This document shows positions 1 through 11,510 of a stretch of 64,000 nucleotides of DNA, in pieces. The notes below the pieces were generated by a model. The model saw only the letters and a list, made by a program, of their open reading frames with translations. It did no database searches and was not told the DNA's origin. A program made the position numbers and the translations under genes. Origin of the DNA: Azadirachta indica (taxonomy: Eukaryota; Streptophyta; Magnoliopsida; Sapindales; Meliaceae); NCBI GenBank assembly GCA_022749755.1, contig CM040453.1, positions 12,781,368 through 12,845,367 of the forward strand, in the 5' to 3' direction. The number at the start of each line of letters is the position of its first letter. Within the stretch, counting starts at the first letter, position 1.

Positions 1-1620
1 CCTAAATCATTTTCCATTTTTCATGTCTCCAATTGAGAACAAAACTTTAGTGTTTATATAAAACAACAATATAATGGTGTAGACTGGATACTTCTTCTGG
101 TTTGAATAAAGTTCTACATGTATACTAATCTCTTTTTCTTGACTTTTTTTTCTGGGTAATGTTGCAGTTTTGTAGATCAGAATAGTGGTACTCAAAAAGA
201 AATGGACATGGGAGTCTTGTTTGATTCACTTTCGGGGAAAGGTTTTATGGCTAGGCAGAAGAGATCAGAAACTTCAAATAAAAATCAAAAGTCATGTTTC
301 CGGTCCTCGGCGCGTTTTCTTAGAATTCCAGCTCTTGAAAGTGAAGTTTCAGATTAGTTAACAAGGTAAATATTTAGAATTATGCTCCTTAATTTATTGA
401 TAATATTATTATTCTGCAGATGTGATTTTTCAAGGCTTGTACTCTATACCATAGCATGGGAACCTTCCCAATATTTGGTCCTCTTGAACTACCGAAGTGC
501 TTACGACAATAGAATTGCGAACAGGACTTTTGTTGATTCTGATGACTGTTTGGCCAGCCAGAATCAAATTTTGTTTAGATGTGGAAAATGGATTTGAATC
601 TCACTTTCATGTGATGTCCAAATTCCTTTAAAGATTTAAATACTATGATAGGTAGCATGTCAACGAATACATGGATATGGAGGCACCTCAGCAAGTGTCG
701 CGTCCTTCGATTATCCCACAGTGCTGGACTATCACACCCTTGCATCTCTACTTATGCATTGCACGTTTACTACTAATTACATTTTTAATTATGTATTTTT
801 TTTATTTCATTTAACGTGTTATGTATTGGTATTGCACTACAATTTTGTAGTTGCATGGCAGGGTGTAGTGGAAGGGACCCTAGAGGAGGGGTTCTTTTTC
901 ACCCGAAAGTCAATATAGAGCAGCACATGTTCGGGGATGGGGAGAATATTCGTAGGCATTGGATTATCATTGGCGTCGTGTATATTCTAGCCAGAGTTTG
1001 CTGCGGTCACTGTGTTGTATGTGCTGTAGATTTTGTGAGGCACGAGATCACAGTCTATGATTCATCACCATCAGTTCATGAAGACGATGCAATGACAAAC
1101 GCTTCACAACTATTGTGCACACTGTTGCCTCATCTTATGTGAACGTGTAGGGATTTACATGGCGAGAATGGATTTGGAGGATAGCACATCCCTTTTCACA
1201 TATCCACGATCATTGCAAAAGGTGTCAAATCAGGAGTCGAGGGGCTGTGACTCTGGGATGTTCACGTGTAGGTCCATTGAGTACCTAGGTTTAGAACGAC
1301 CGTGTGATTTTGGCCCTAAGCATGATTTGTTCTTTGGGCGGAAGATTGCATTCGATTTGTACATTGAAATGTCATTGTAATGACATTTTCACGTGTATAT
1401 ATATGTCTTTTCATTTTGACTAAATATTTTATGCGGATATATACATTATGTTCATTGGTTAAATGGAATTACAACCCCTAAATGTAAAACGAAATGTACA
1501 CAACTTCTATACGATGTCCTAAAAATAAAACAAAGGCACCACAAAATACACCATATACAAATATTTTGATTTGTGATGCTACTAAAAGCTTCCACTTAAT
1601 AAACAAGACTAAAGAAAATT
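1..1620. repeat. Left copy of a dispersed segmental duplication (partner 9611-11640)
   Basis: From the first base this stretch matches 9611 onward with frequent substitutions, through the protease remnant and into the AT-rich tail. The spacing of about 9.6 kb is close to the 9.08-kb spacing between pseudokinase copies A and C, so the remnant and the kinase were probably duplicated together. Copy 1 lacks about 510 bases present in copy 2 (10680-11190). The left end of the duplication lies outside the window. Confidence 0.7.
382..1380 (+). pseudogene. Ulp1-like (C48) cysteine protease remnant, copy 1
   Basis: Two open stretches in different frames (816-1142 and 1159-1380) together look like the C-terminal catalytic half of a Ulp1/SENP-type protease, a domain often carried by plant Mutator-like and other transposons. 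The His region reads CCGHCVVCAVD, followed by EITVYDS, which fits the catalytic His and Asp. The Cys region reads NQESRGCDSGMF, which keeps the Gln, but the usual D-C-G is C-D-S-G, so the nucleophile is displaced or lost. A stop and frame change separate the two halves near 1140. The upstream stretch 382-597 aligns with the second copy at 10.0 kb but is not recognised. The remnant is probably transposon-derived and non-coding now; the family call rests on motif reading alone. Confidence 0.5.
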
Positions 1621-1770
1621 AGAAATATTGCAAGGATATGTAAAAGATTAAAAGTATTTATCATAAAATGAATGTTGTAGTGCAGAAATGGCTAGACATA
1701 TGGCGTGAAACAAACTCATCACTTATGGTTCAACTTGTGAAGAGCCTACCTCGTGAGCTAAGCTCATGAA

Positions 1771-1956
1771 GAATGATTATTTGATCTAAAGGAGTAAGTC
1801 TAGGGTTACAACGAGGCTTACAAGTGGGGTATTATTCCTCGATTCCTACCCTAAAATGTGTAAGAATGATTATTTGATCCAAAGGAGTAAGTCTAGGGTT
1901 ACGACGAGGCTTACAAGTGAGGTATTATCCCTCGATTCCTGATCCTAAAATGTTTT
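1771..1956. repeat. 93-bp direct repeat, two copies
   Basis: Two adjacent copies start with GAATGATTATTTGATC at 1771 and 1864, a period of 93 bases, and end with CTCGATTCCT and CCTAAAATG. They differ by only a few substitutions and a short indel. No coding frame is seen. The rest of 1381-2290 is AT-rich sequence with nothing recognised. Confidence 0.8.
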
Positions 1957-2289
1957 AGAGAAAGGGAAAATGTATGTTCTCTATAAAAGTCAATTTTATA
2001 TAAAGAGTATTTTCAACTTCTTCTTCTGCAAGTTGCCAAGGACAAAAATGCTGCTTAGGAACCACATAACATGACACAAGCAGAAATCTGGTACTGAACA
2101 GGACCACTTGCAGGGGTTTCGAAGCTTGATACCTAACCTTAAGAGGGATAAGGTAATCGTGATAATCCAACAAGAGAACAGACATGTAACAAATAATTAA
2201 GGATAAAATAAAATAAATCATTTTATGACTGTTATATATTAAATAAGAGTTAACTTAGGAGAAATAAAAATTAATATCTCCATAAGACA

Positions 2290-2890
2290 AAAAATAAATT
2301 AAAGCAACACAATTTGAACCAACCATAACCAAATATGTCCTCATATATAAACATATTTTTCTCCAAGATTATGGTATGACTCACTATCTTTTTGTCATTC
2401 TTTAGAAAAAACAAATTCTCTCTCTCAGTTTTCCTTCTTGAGAAAGAGAAATTAGGAGAACTTACTATTAAGCATTCCGTTATAGAGAAATTAGAACTTA
2501 CTATTTTTTTTTAAAAAATTTTCGTGCTAACTTGGCATCATTGTGGGTTTGCTGGAAAACTTCGGCGGCACTTATAACCTGGTTTCTACTGTAGTCAACC
2601 AGTTGCACAGTCGCAAGAAAATCTTTCATCTAAAGGGCTTAGTTCATTTTCATCCATCAACACCTATTTCAGCACTACTCTGTTAACTTATAGAGCTGTT
2701 TGAGGCCTTACCAGAGTGTGTTGAGTTTGGAGAGCCTTACTCTCAGTTGGTGCCTACGCGTTAGCCCGGGCGTTCGCTGTTATCGGGTACCATTCTCTTG
2801 TTAAGCGGGGTACATTTTCTTGCATCACCAATGAAAAGTTAAAACTCTGGACAACCTTCTGCATTCATTTTCTTTTATAAATAAATAACT

Positions 2891-2923
<33 letters not shown>

Positions 2924-3045
2924 TGTAACTTAGAAAATGAAGATATGCAATTTTCTAACAAGACGAATAAAGAAAAAGCTAAATGAACGAGGAAGGAAAT
3001 TAAGGCACATCATTTCCAAGATTACATCAGAGTAACAAGTAGAAG
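2290..3045. repeat. Repeated block left of pseudokinase A, possible LTR-derived fragment
   Basis: The stretch starting GCAACACAATT near 2303 recurs near 5740 to the left of pseudokinase B. Inside it, GCTAACTTGGCATCATTGTGGG (split: GCTAACTTGGCATC, then ATTGTGGG) and the following CCGG/GGCGGC-rich bases recall the end of plant Ty3-type LTRs. Later bases (2806-2870) instead match the left flank of copy C (11860-11930). A TA-repeat lies at 2890-2930. The LTR origin is a guess; the shared block is clear. Confidence 0.4.
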
Positions 3046-4076
3046 TTAAGAAGTTAAAGTAGACTGATACATTTGTCTAAGTTGTTTTGCTACATCAACC
3101 ATGACTGGTCTATCTTCTTCTAATTCAGAGAGACATTTGAAGGCAAGCTCCAAAGAAGCTCTCAGTTGCTGCTGTTCTAATGGTTCATCTTCAATGATTC
3201 TGGGATCTATTATCCTCTCAAATTCATTATCTTCAATGTATTTCTGCAGAGAATCCACCCAATCTACACCGATTTCAAGACGACAAGCTAGATTTGGTAA
3301 TTTTTCTCCTGTCAAAAGCTGAAATAGCAAAAGACCAAAGTTGAAAACGTCCAACTTCTCATTGAACAATCCTCTACTCCTTAATAACTCGGGTGCTATC
3401 CATGCTGATGTTCCTCTCAGTACATCTTCTATGTGAGTTTCACCTTCAGGAATGGACGCAGATAAAGAAAAGTCAAACAGTTTGGGAACATATTCTTCAC
3501 AGAATACGATATGTTGTGATGTGAGATCTCTAAAAACAATTGGCCTGGAGAATCCAATATGGAGATAAGAAATTACGTGTGCTATCTCCATTGCAATCTT
3601 CAACCTGTGTTTCAGCGGTAATGGCTGAACATGGGATTCACTATGGTGAAAGAGTAGATTATTAAGTGTCTCATACTCTACAGATTCAAAAACTAGAACA
3701 GGAAATTCTGCCTCTAAACGGCATCCGAGTAACTTTAAAACATTTTTGTGACTCATTTGTGATGCAAATACAATGTTATTGATACAATCTTTTTGTGCAA
3801 CAAAAATGCCGTCGTCAACATACTTCATTGCAGATATTGGACGATCCTGTAGAAAACCACGATAGAACTTGTATCCAACTCCATGTGTAATGGTGTTCCA
3901 AGGATGGTAGTTTTTGTTGCTTTCCGGAGCTCTTTCGCAGAAAAACTACGAATGGGATTATATTGACCATTCAAAGAGGCAATCAGCTTTTCTAATAATA
4001 CTTTCCCATTTCTTATCATGAATGCTTTCTCATTTGCCTTCTCCTGATACCTGCTTGTTCTCAGAAATGAACTCAT
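3046..4076 (-). pseudogene. ZED1-related pseudokinase, copy A (frameshifted)
   Basis: This is a single-exon gene of the receptor-like cytoplasmic kinase XII-2 (ZED1/ZRK) type. Members act as partners of the NLR ZAR1 that sense pathogen effectors, and most lack kinase activity. The start MSSFLRTS is at 4076 and the end QMYQSTLTS at 3046. One T is missing in the T-run at 3911-3916 relative to copies B and C, so the frame breaks after KELRKATK and resumes as a long open frame from about 3828. The HRD motif is FRD, the DFG motif is DFS, and the ATP-loop glycines are absent. The rest is well kept, so this may be a recent pseudogene, or a single-base assembly error could make it a live gene. Confidence 0.8.
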
Positions 4077-4263
4077 GATACCCTGAAATCCACATCAAGT
4101 ATGCGTATAATATAAGTAACATAAAAGGAAAGAATAGAAAGAAAGAAAGAAGGAAGGAAAAACACAGAGAGAGTTTTGGAATTGGCACCTGAAGAAGAAC
4201 GAAGGTAAATAGAAACAACTTTGTTTCCTTCTTGTAAGTATGAATGAAAGTTTTCTCAGTCAA

Positions 4264-5286
4264 CCATAATCATTCAAAGTCGCGGGCAGTTTCCATCCGT
4301 TGAGAGTGATCTTGAAAGCACCTCACAGGTATTCTGACACAGCCATTTCGTCTTCATGAGTGAGTGCATTTAAAAATAATACGAGTTCATTCAGTTTTAC
4401 ATTTCCATGTGGCTTGGGCCCATTTTAGAAATGTCACCAAGGGTTGGATAGATATTGTTTTGTTTTAAACGGCCATCTTTACTTCTTCGTAGAGAATAAA
4501 AAAAAAATCAATAGGGTTGTTCAACGGTTCAGATTGTGCCAATTTAATCAAATTTATAACCGATTCATCAGTTAACTGTGTTAAAAATTTTCAATCCATC
4601 TCAATTTACGACAATATAAAATTTGATTCGATCTAGACAAATTAAAAAATATATAATTTTAATATTAGTTATATTTTATTAAAAAATTAATTGAAAAAAA
4701 TAGCGTACAATTAATTTAAACTTTCAAACAAATACACTTATCTAAAATTAAAATAAAAAATATAAATATATAAATAATTATAATTGTATTTCTTTTGTAA
4801 TAATAATTGTATTCTATCAAAATACATCATAAATAAAAAAGTGTTAAAAATAATTATGGTAAGTTTATAAGAATACATTATTAAAATTTATAAACTCTCA
4901 TAGAATACATAAAAAATTTCAAATCTTTTTTTACAATTATCACACATATTTTACAGAACTTATTAAAAAAACAATTAGAATTGATCGTTTATACATATTA
5001 TCTGTTCTAGAATAGATAAACTAAAATGTCACATCAACAGAACAAATGGGGATAGACGGACCGAAAGTGATTTTATGTTACACGTAGAAACCCTATTCAT
5101 CCAAGCGATCACATGCAGAATGTACCATGAAAGTAAAATAGATGATGAGTAAAAAATAAAAATTAAAATTAAAATCTAATGGAAACAGATAATGTGAGAA
5201 TGATCAAATGATGTCTTAGAGGTTGGTATGTGAATAATTTGTACATATTTTTTTTCTTTTGTAATTTGGCCAGAAGGTCATTAATT
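4264..5286. other. AT-rich intergenic stretch, duplicated
   Basis: No gene is seen. The stretch contains the 5' flank of copy A and about 700 bases of AT-rich sequence that align with 7690-8470 and in part with 14030-14340. It belongs to the repeated pseudokinase-plus-exon unit. Confidence 0.6.
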
Positions 5287-5508
5287 TTATTTTCCCCACC
5301 TTGATCGGATAAGCAAGCCAACTAGTACAGTCAAACACAAGGCAGCGACTATGGAAACAACAAGTGCAAATGCATATACTAAGATTTGGAAACTTGAAAT
5401 GTTTCTGCATCTTCTTCAGTCCCTTGTCGATAAATGGAGCCAATGCTGCTGCTCCAGCCACTCTAAAGGGTCTGGTTAGGTTGTTTCCAGACACATCAAG
5501 ATAACAAT
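5287..5508 (-). pseudogene. Orphan copy A of the last exon of the 14.4-kb gene
   Basis: The translation contains RVAGAAALAPFIDKGLKKM and then PNL-like sequence, matching the true last exon at 14371-14589. It is broken: the 3' splice AG is changed to AA at 5509-5510, one base is lost near 5490 (MCLE instead of MWTG), and the frame shifts again after KFPNL. No copies of the other two exons are nearby. It is a dead fragment carried by segmental duplication. Confidence 0.8.
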
Positions 5509-6147
5509 TTGCAGCAGGCAAGCAACAAAACTTAAATTCTAAGTTTAATATAATTAACATGAAGAATAAGGAAGCTCAATGAAAATGAAATTCATGGATA
5601 ATCAGACTCAAAACTGTAACAAGTAAATAATCAGAAAGACCATGATCACAAATCCCAGCTACACCGAAATCAACTGATACTGAAGTTTCTCAGAGACCAC
5701 ACGACTCAATGAAACTAAAGTAAACTAGTGCAACACAATTCGAATCAATCATAGCCAGATGTGTCCCTGGTACATAACATGTTTTTCTCTAAAATTATGG
5801 TATGACTTCACTATCTTTTGCCACTCTCTAGAAAATATATTCTCTCCCTACCTTTAATTTCCATTAGTTATTGGGATCAAGAAAACTAGGAGAAATTACT
5901 TTTTTTTTTCCCTCATTTTCAGGCTAACTCAGGCACTATAATGGGTTTTCCGGAAAACTACGATGGCCCTTATAACCCGGTTTCTGTTGTAGTCAACCAA
6001 GCAGAGAAGTTTATAACTTTTATTTATATATAAATTGTAACTTAGAACATCAAGACATTTTCCAACAAGACAAATAAAAGAAAAAGATAACTGAACAAGG
6101 AAGGAAATTAAGGCACAACGTTTTAAATCTTACATCAGAGTAACAAG
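5509..6147. other. Non-coding junction between duplicated units
   Basis: The first ~200 bases match the intron next to the true last exon (14590-14790). From about 5735 the sequence switches to the block found left of copy A (2296 onward), including an LTR-like piece at 5920-6005. The switch point near 5730 marks a duplication breakpoint. No gene is seen. Confidence 0.6.
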
Positions 6148-7170
6148 TTAAGAAGTTAAAGTAGACTGATACATTTGTCTAAGTTGTTTTGCTACATCAA
6201 TCATCGCCGGTCTATCTTCTGCTACTTGGGAGAAACACTTCAAAGCAAGCTCAACAGAAGCTCGCAGTTGCTGCTGCTGCTGCCGCTCCAATTGTTCATC
6301 TCCAATAATTCTGGCCCGAAATACATTATTTTCAATGAATTTCTTCATGCAATCTGTATAATTCATTTGAAGACGACGAGCTAGATTAAATGGTTCTTCT
6401 CCGGTCAAAATCTGAAATAGTAAAGCACCGAAATTATAGACATCGCACTTCTCATTGAAAAATCCTGTAGTTATGTACTCAGGTGCACCAAATCCTGATG
6501 TTCCTCTCACTGCATCTTCTATGTGAGTTTCACCTTCCGGAATAGACGCAGCTAGGGAAAAATTATACAGTTTGGGAACATATTCTTCACAGAATACAAT
6601 ATGTTTTGATGAGAGATCTCTAAAAACAATTGGCCTTGAGAATCCAGTGTGGAGATAAGCAATTACATTTGCTATCTCCATTGCAATCTTCAACCTATGT
6701 TTCAGTAGTAAACGCTGATAATGAGATTTACTAAGTAGATGATCAAGAAACCCACACTCTATAGATTCAAAAACTGGAACAGGAATTTCAGCCTCTAAAC
6801 ACCATCCGATTAACTTTAAAACATTTTTATGACTCATTTGAGATGCAAATACAATGTTATTAAAAGAAGATTGGTATGGATCATGAAAACTGTCGGCAGC
6901 GAACTTCATTACGGATATTGGACGATCCAGCAGAAAACCACGATACAACTCGTATCCAGCTCCAGGTGTTATGATGTTCCGAGGATGGTAGTTGTTTGTT
7001 GCTGTCCTAAGCTCTTTTGCAGAAAAATCACGAATGGGATTATATTTACCATTAGAAGAGGCAATCAGCTTTTCTAATAATACTTTCCTATTTCTTATCA
7101 CGAATGCTTTCTCATTTTCCCCCTCCTTCTCTTTCTCCTGAGACTTGCTCGTTCTCAGAAATGAACTCAT
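6148..7170 (-). CDS. ZED1-related pseudokinase, copy B (intact)
   Basis: This single-exon gene encodes a 340-residue protein, the usual length for ZED1-related kinases (ZRKs), which are adaptor pseudokinases for the immune receptor ZAR1. The start is taken at MSSFLRTS (7170) because all three copies share it; the frame is open further upstream to 7380, but that part is poorly shared. The beta-3 Lys is kept in VMK (residue 89). The glycine loop is PGAGYELY, HRD is FRD (183-185), the Asn four residues after the Leu is His190, and DFG is NFS (203-205), so ATP-dependent catalysis is unlikely. GAPEY and GALLF mark the C-lobe. A run of five Gln near the C-terminus is longer than in copy A. It is the only open copy of three. 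Family assignment is confident; the effector and NLR partner are unknown. Confidence 0.85.
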   Translation of the reverse strand: MSSFLRTSKSQEKEKEGENEKAFVIRNRKVLLEKLIASSNGKYNPIRDFSAKELRTATNNYHPRNIITPGAGYELYRGFLLDRPISVMKFAADSFHDPYQSSFNNIVFASQMSHKNVLKLIGWCLEAEIPVPVFESIECGFLDHLLSKSHYQRLLLKHRLKIAMEIANVIAYLHTGFSRPIVFRDLSSKHIVFCEEYVPKLYNFSLAASIPEGETHIEDAVRGTSGFGAPEYITTGFFNEKCDVYNFGALLFQILTGEEPFNLARRLQMNYTDCMKKFIENNVFRARIIGDEQLERQQQQQLRASVELALKCFSQVAEDRPAMIDVAKQLRQMYQSTLTS

Positions 7171-8486
7171 GATACCCAGGAATGCAATCAAGCATGTATA
7201 TAATGTAAAGAATATAAAAGGAAAGGAATATAAAGAAAGAAAGAACAAACAATAGAGAGAGAAGGGGGAACCTTGAGACTTGAGAGAGAGCTCTGGAATT
7301 GGCACCTGAAGCAGAATGAAGGTAACCAGAAACAACTTTGTTTCTTCTTGTGAAGTATTGAAGTCTTCTCGTTCAACCATAACTATTCAAAGTCTTCTCA
7401 GTCAACCATAATTATTCAAAGTCGTCGGAGAAGTATGCCGCTAGGAATACGGTTTCCATTATAATACCAATTTCCAAGGAGAAATAATTACTGACCCTGA
7501 TTTATATGATTTTACAGCAAAACGTAATTAGGTTCAGTTTCCGTTCAATACGCAGTCATCTCCGAAGCACCTCACCGATACTCTGATACATCCATTTTGT
7601 CTTCGTGAATGTGAGTGCCTTTAGAAATCACATGGGTACATTCAGTTTTACATTTCGATGCGGAAAACCTTGCGTATGTCTCACTGTTTGGGCCATTCTA
7701 AAAAGGTCGCCAAGTGAATTTGACTAAATTTATATTTAATCTATTGCTTGAAGAATTAAAATTTTTTCAATTTGACCCGATTTATAATATCGATCCAATC
7801 TGAATAAACTAAAAATATATAATTTTAATATTAATAATATTTAATTAAAAAAATAACGTATGATTTATTTAAACTTTTAAAAAAATAAATATTTTAAAAA
7901 ATAAAATAACAAAGTATAAATATATACTAATTATAATTGGGTTCTTTTTTCATTAAAAAAATGTGTTCTTTTAAAATACATCAAAAATTAAAAAAAAAAA
8001 GTAATAAAAAGAATTACTGTAAGTTTATAAGAAACATGATGAAAACTTATAAACGTTTATACAATACATAAAAAATTTCAGTCTTCTTCGTATAATTATC
8101 AAACATATTTTTAAAGAATTTATACCCAAAAGAAATTAGAATTAATCTTTTACACATTATATGTTTTAGAATTGATCTTTTACACATATTATATGTTGTA
8201 AAATAGGTGAATTTAAATTCCATTCCAATAAAAAGATTGAGATAGACAGACCAAAAGTGATTATATATTGCATGTAGAAATTGTTCATACAAACGGTGAC
8301 ATACAAAAAGTGCTATGAGAGTAATAGGTGATCAGTAAAAAACTAAAAAAAAAAAAATTAAAATCTAATGAAAAAAGATAATGTGAGAATGATCAAATGA
8401 TGGCTTATAGGTTGGTATGCGAAAAATTGTTTGTTAATTATTTGTGCATATTTTGTTATTGTAATTTGGCCAGAAGGGCATTTATT
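7171..8486. other. 5' flank of copy B and AT-rich intergenic DNA
   Basis: Bases 7171-7380 stay open in the kinase frame and hold a pyrimidine-rich stretch and a possible 5' splice site (CAG/GTGCCA near 7305), so a 5' UTR intron is possible. A short direct repeat of AACCATAATTATTCAAAGTC type lies at 7375-7425. From 7690 the sequence is AT-rich and matches the flank of copy A. No gene is seen. Confidence 0.5.
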
Positions 8487-8711
8487 CTATTTTCCCCATC
8501 CTGATAGGATAAGCAAGCCAACTACAGTCAAACAAGAGGCAGCGACTATAGAAACAACAAGTGCAAGTGCAAATGCGTATACAAGATTTGGAGACTTGAA
8601 AGGGTTCTGTACCTGCTTCAGTTTCTTGTCGATAAATGGAGCCAATGCTGCTGCTCCAGCCACTCTAAGTGATCTGGTTATGTTGTTCCCAGTCCACATC
8701 AAGATAACAAT
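8487..8711 (-). pseudogene. Orphan copy B of the last exon of the 14.4-kb gene
   Basis: This exon copy is fully open, with an intact 3' splice site (CTGCAG before ATTGTT at 8711) and the same stop position. It differs from the true exon by substitutions and one in-frame gain of two codons (ALALVV). Intron sequence to its right matches 14590-14930 and then stops at about 9065. The other two exons are absent, so it cannot make the full protein. It could serve as a cryptic terminal exon for a read-through transcript, but nothing shows that it does. Confidence 0.8.
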
Positions 8712-9109
8712 CTGCAGCCAGCAACCGACAAAACTTAACTTCCAAGTTTAGCAAAATCAACATGAGAAAAGCAAGCACTATGAAAATGGAACTCATGGAT
8801 AATCAGAGACTCCAAACTGTACAAAATAAATAGTCAGAAAAACCGTAATTACAAATCCCATCTTACATCAAAATCAACTCAAACTCATAGTAAAGTTTCT
8901 CTGAGATAATACTTCAACCTAACAGATGGGTGAATTCTCCAACTCCAAGATGTTGTTTCTCTTCTTTGTTCAGTTAAATTATTGAATAAGGAAATTGCTT
9001 TCCCCGAATATTTATATCCTCTTTCTTTTTCTCTTTCGTTTCTGCACCATGTTGTCATCTTCCAATTAAGGTTGGGCTGTGTTGGGTAGTGTTCAATGTT
9101 ATGGGCATG

Positions 9110-9240
9110 TTTTGATACCCAAGGGGGACGGGTTGAGTGGTAAAAGGCCCTTAGATTTATCCAAGAGTCAAGGATTTAAAGCCCATGAAGATACCTGACA
9201 AGGAATAGTAAGGTCTAGGCAGTACTTAGATTAGAATACA
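9110..9240 (+). repeat. Possible degenerate tRNA-derived SINE
   Basis: GGTTGAGTGGTAAAAGGCCC at 9131-9150 resembles a Pol III A box, and AGTCAAGGATTTAAAGCCC at about 9166-9184 resembles a decayed B box at normal spacing. No clear tail or target-site duplication was found. The surrounding stretch 8712-9610 otherwise shows only intron-derived sequence (to about 9065) and plain non-coding DNA. Confidence 0.35.
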
Positions 9241-10039
9241 ATGAACATAGAAAGGTCGAGGAGTTTGGTATATAATAAAAAACAATTTAGTATGGATGGC
9301 AGTACATGACTTAGTATTTTCGCTTTACATGTCTTCAGGTAATTGTAAAGTTAATTTGAAGAAGTGTATAATGCAATTGTTGGTGTTTGGATGTGTATAT
9401 CCCTCTTCTAATAGATAATGCATTCTCATTTTAATTCAACAGATTATGCCTTAGGAATTGGAAATTTTGTGGTTCTTGTTTGTCTATATTTTTTAAGGTT
9501 GATTACTTCATCTTTTGAGGTGCGTTCTTCAAAAACACCTTGAAGATTTCTTTGTAAAATTTCTCAATTTCTCAAATTCTTTCTTCTTTTCCAAAACCTT
9601 CTCCTATTTTCCTAAATCATTTTCCATTATTCACACGTCTCCAGTTGAGAACCAAACTTTAATGTTTATATAAAACAACAATATAAAGGCGTAAACTGGA
9701 TGCTTCTGCTGCTTTGTACATAAACTTCTTCTAATAAAGTTCTGAATGTATAATAATTTCTTTCTCTTGACTTGTTTTTCTGGGTGATTTAGCAGTTTTG
9801 TAGATCAGAATAGTGGTACTCAAAAGGAATGGACATGGGAATCTTGTTTGATTCACTTTCGGGGAAAGGTTTTATGACTAGCATGAAGGGATCAGAGACA
9901 TCAAATAAAAATAAAAAGTCATGTTTCCGGTCCTCAGCACGTTTTCTTAGAATTCCAGCTCCGGAAAGTGAAGTTTTAGATTAGTCAACAAGGTAAATAT
10001 TTAGGATTATGCTCCTTAATTTATTTGATAATATTATTA

Positions 10040-11510
10040 TTGTGCAGACGTGATGTTTTAAGGCTTGTACTCGATACCATAGCACGTGAACCTTCCCAAT
10101 ATTTGGTCCTCTTGAACTATTGAAGTGCTTATAGCAATAGAAATAAGAAAAGGACTTCTGCTGATTCGGATGACCGTTTAGCCAGCCAGAATCAAATTTT
10201 GTTTAGTTGTGGAAAATGGATTTGAATCTCATTTTCATGTGGTGTCTACATTCCTTCAAAGATTTAAATAACATGCTTGGTAAGATGTTGATGAACATAT
10301 GGATATATATGGAGGCACACCAGCAAATGTCGTGTTCTTCGATTATCCCACAGTGCTGGACTGTCGCATCCTCGCATCTCTACTTAAGCGTTGCAAGTTT
10401 ACTACTAATTACTTTTTTTAATTATGTAACTTATATTTCATTTAACATGCTATGTATTGGTATTGCTGTACAATTTTGTAGAGGAGGGCTCTTTTTACCT
10501 CAACGTCGATATATGGCACATGTTGGGGATGGGGAGAACATTAGTAGGCATTGGATAACCATTGATGTCTTGTATATTCTAGCCAGAGTTTGCTGTGGTC
10601 ATTGTGTTATATGTGCTATAGATTCTGTGAGGCGTGAGATCACCGTCTATAATTTTTCACTATCAATTTGTTGGAATTAATGTATTTTTTACACTTATGA
10701 GCTGTCAAACGAAATATTTTTTAACATTTGTAGGTCATGAACACTGTCAGAGGACAATTTTCAAAACTTAAACTGTATTGATTGAGACATCATTTTTGTT
10801 CATGGTTGGCACCATTAGAAAGATCAAAATATCAACTTTCTAGCAAATTTTACGGTATTCAATTTGAATTTTTCTAGAGAAAGTTATAGTCAAATGCTTA
10901 AAGGATGTTCAAATGAAAAGTTAATATGAAATGTTTGTATAAAACTGTTTAAATTCTCGTACAATGGTTTGTATTTAGAGTTAATGTTTTTGTCTCTAAA
11001 AAGTATGTTTAGAATTATCTAAAATTGATTTTCTAACAAGTCTAGTTATTATTTATATGACAATATAAGTAAAAATCTTATGATAAAAAAAAACAGAACA
11101 CAGAAATAAAAAATTCTACAGAATATTGAACTCTGTAGCAACAACTCAACAAATGTTCTGTTTTTACTTTACAATTCATTCAAATAACCAACACAGTTCA
11201 CGGGGACAATGCAATTATAAACGCTTTACAACTATATTGTGCACACTGCTGCCTCGTCTTATGTAACGTGTTGGGATTTATACGGCGAGAATGGATTTGG
11301 ACGGTAGCACATCCCTTTTCACATATCCACGATTTTTGGAAGGAGTGTCAAATCAAGAGTCGAGGAGCTGTGACTCTGGAATATTCATGTGCAGGTCCAT
11401 AGAGTAGCTAGGTTTAGAATGACCGTTCGATTTTGGCCCTGTGCATGATGTGTTCTTTAGGCGGAAGATTGCACTCGATTTTTACATTGAAATGCTATTG
11501 TACTGACATG
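10040..11510 (+). pseudogene. Ulp1-like (C48) protease remnant, copy 2, interrupted
   Basis: This copy is homologous to the remnant at 382-1380. The His block reads CCGHCVICAID and is followed by EITVYNF. The Cys block near 11350 again reads NQESRSCDSG, so the CDSG arrangement predates the duplication. Between the Asp and Cys blocks, about 510 bases (10680-11190) are present here and absent from copy 1. Stops are present in the 3' part, for example after CRSIE. It cannot make a working protease. Confidence 0.5.

Noticed and set aside
7171..7380. Kinase copy B extended upstream to a 410-residue frame
   Set aside because: The shared start MSSFLR, the poor conservation of the upstream part among copies, and a possible 5' UTR splice site make the extension unlikely.
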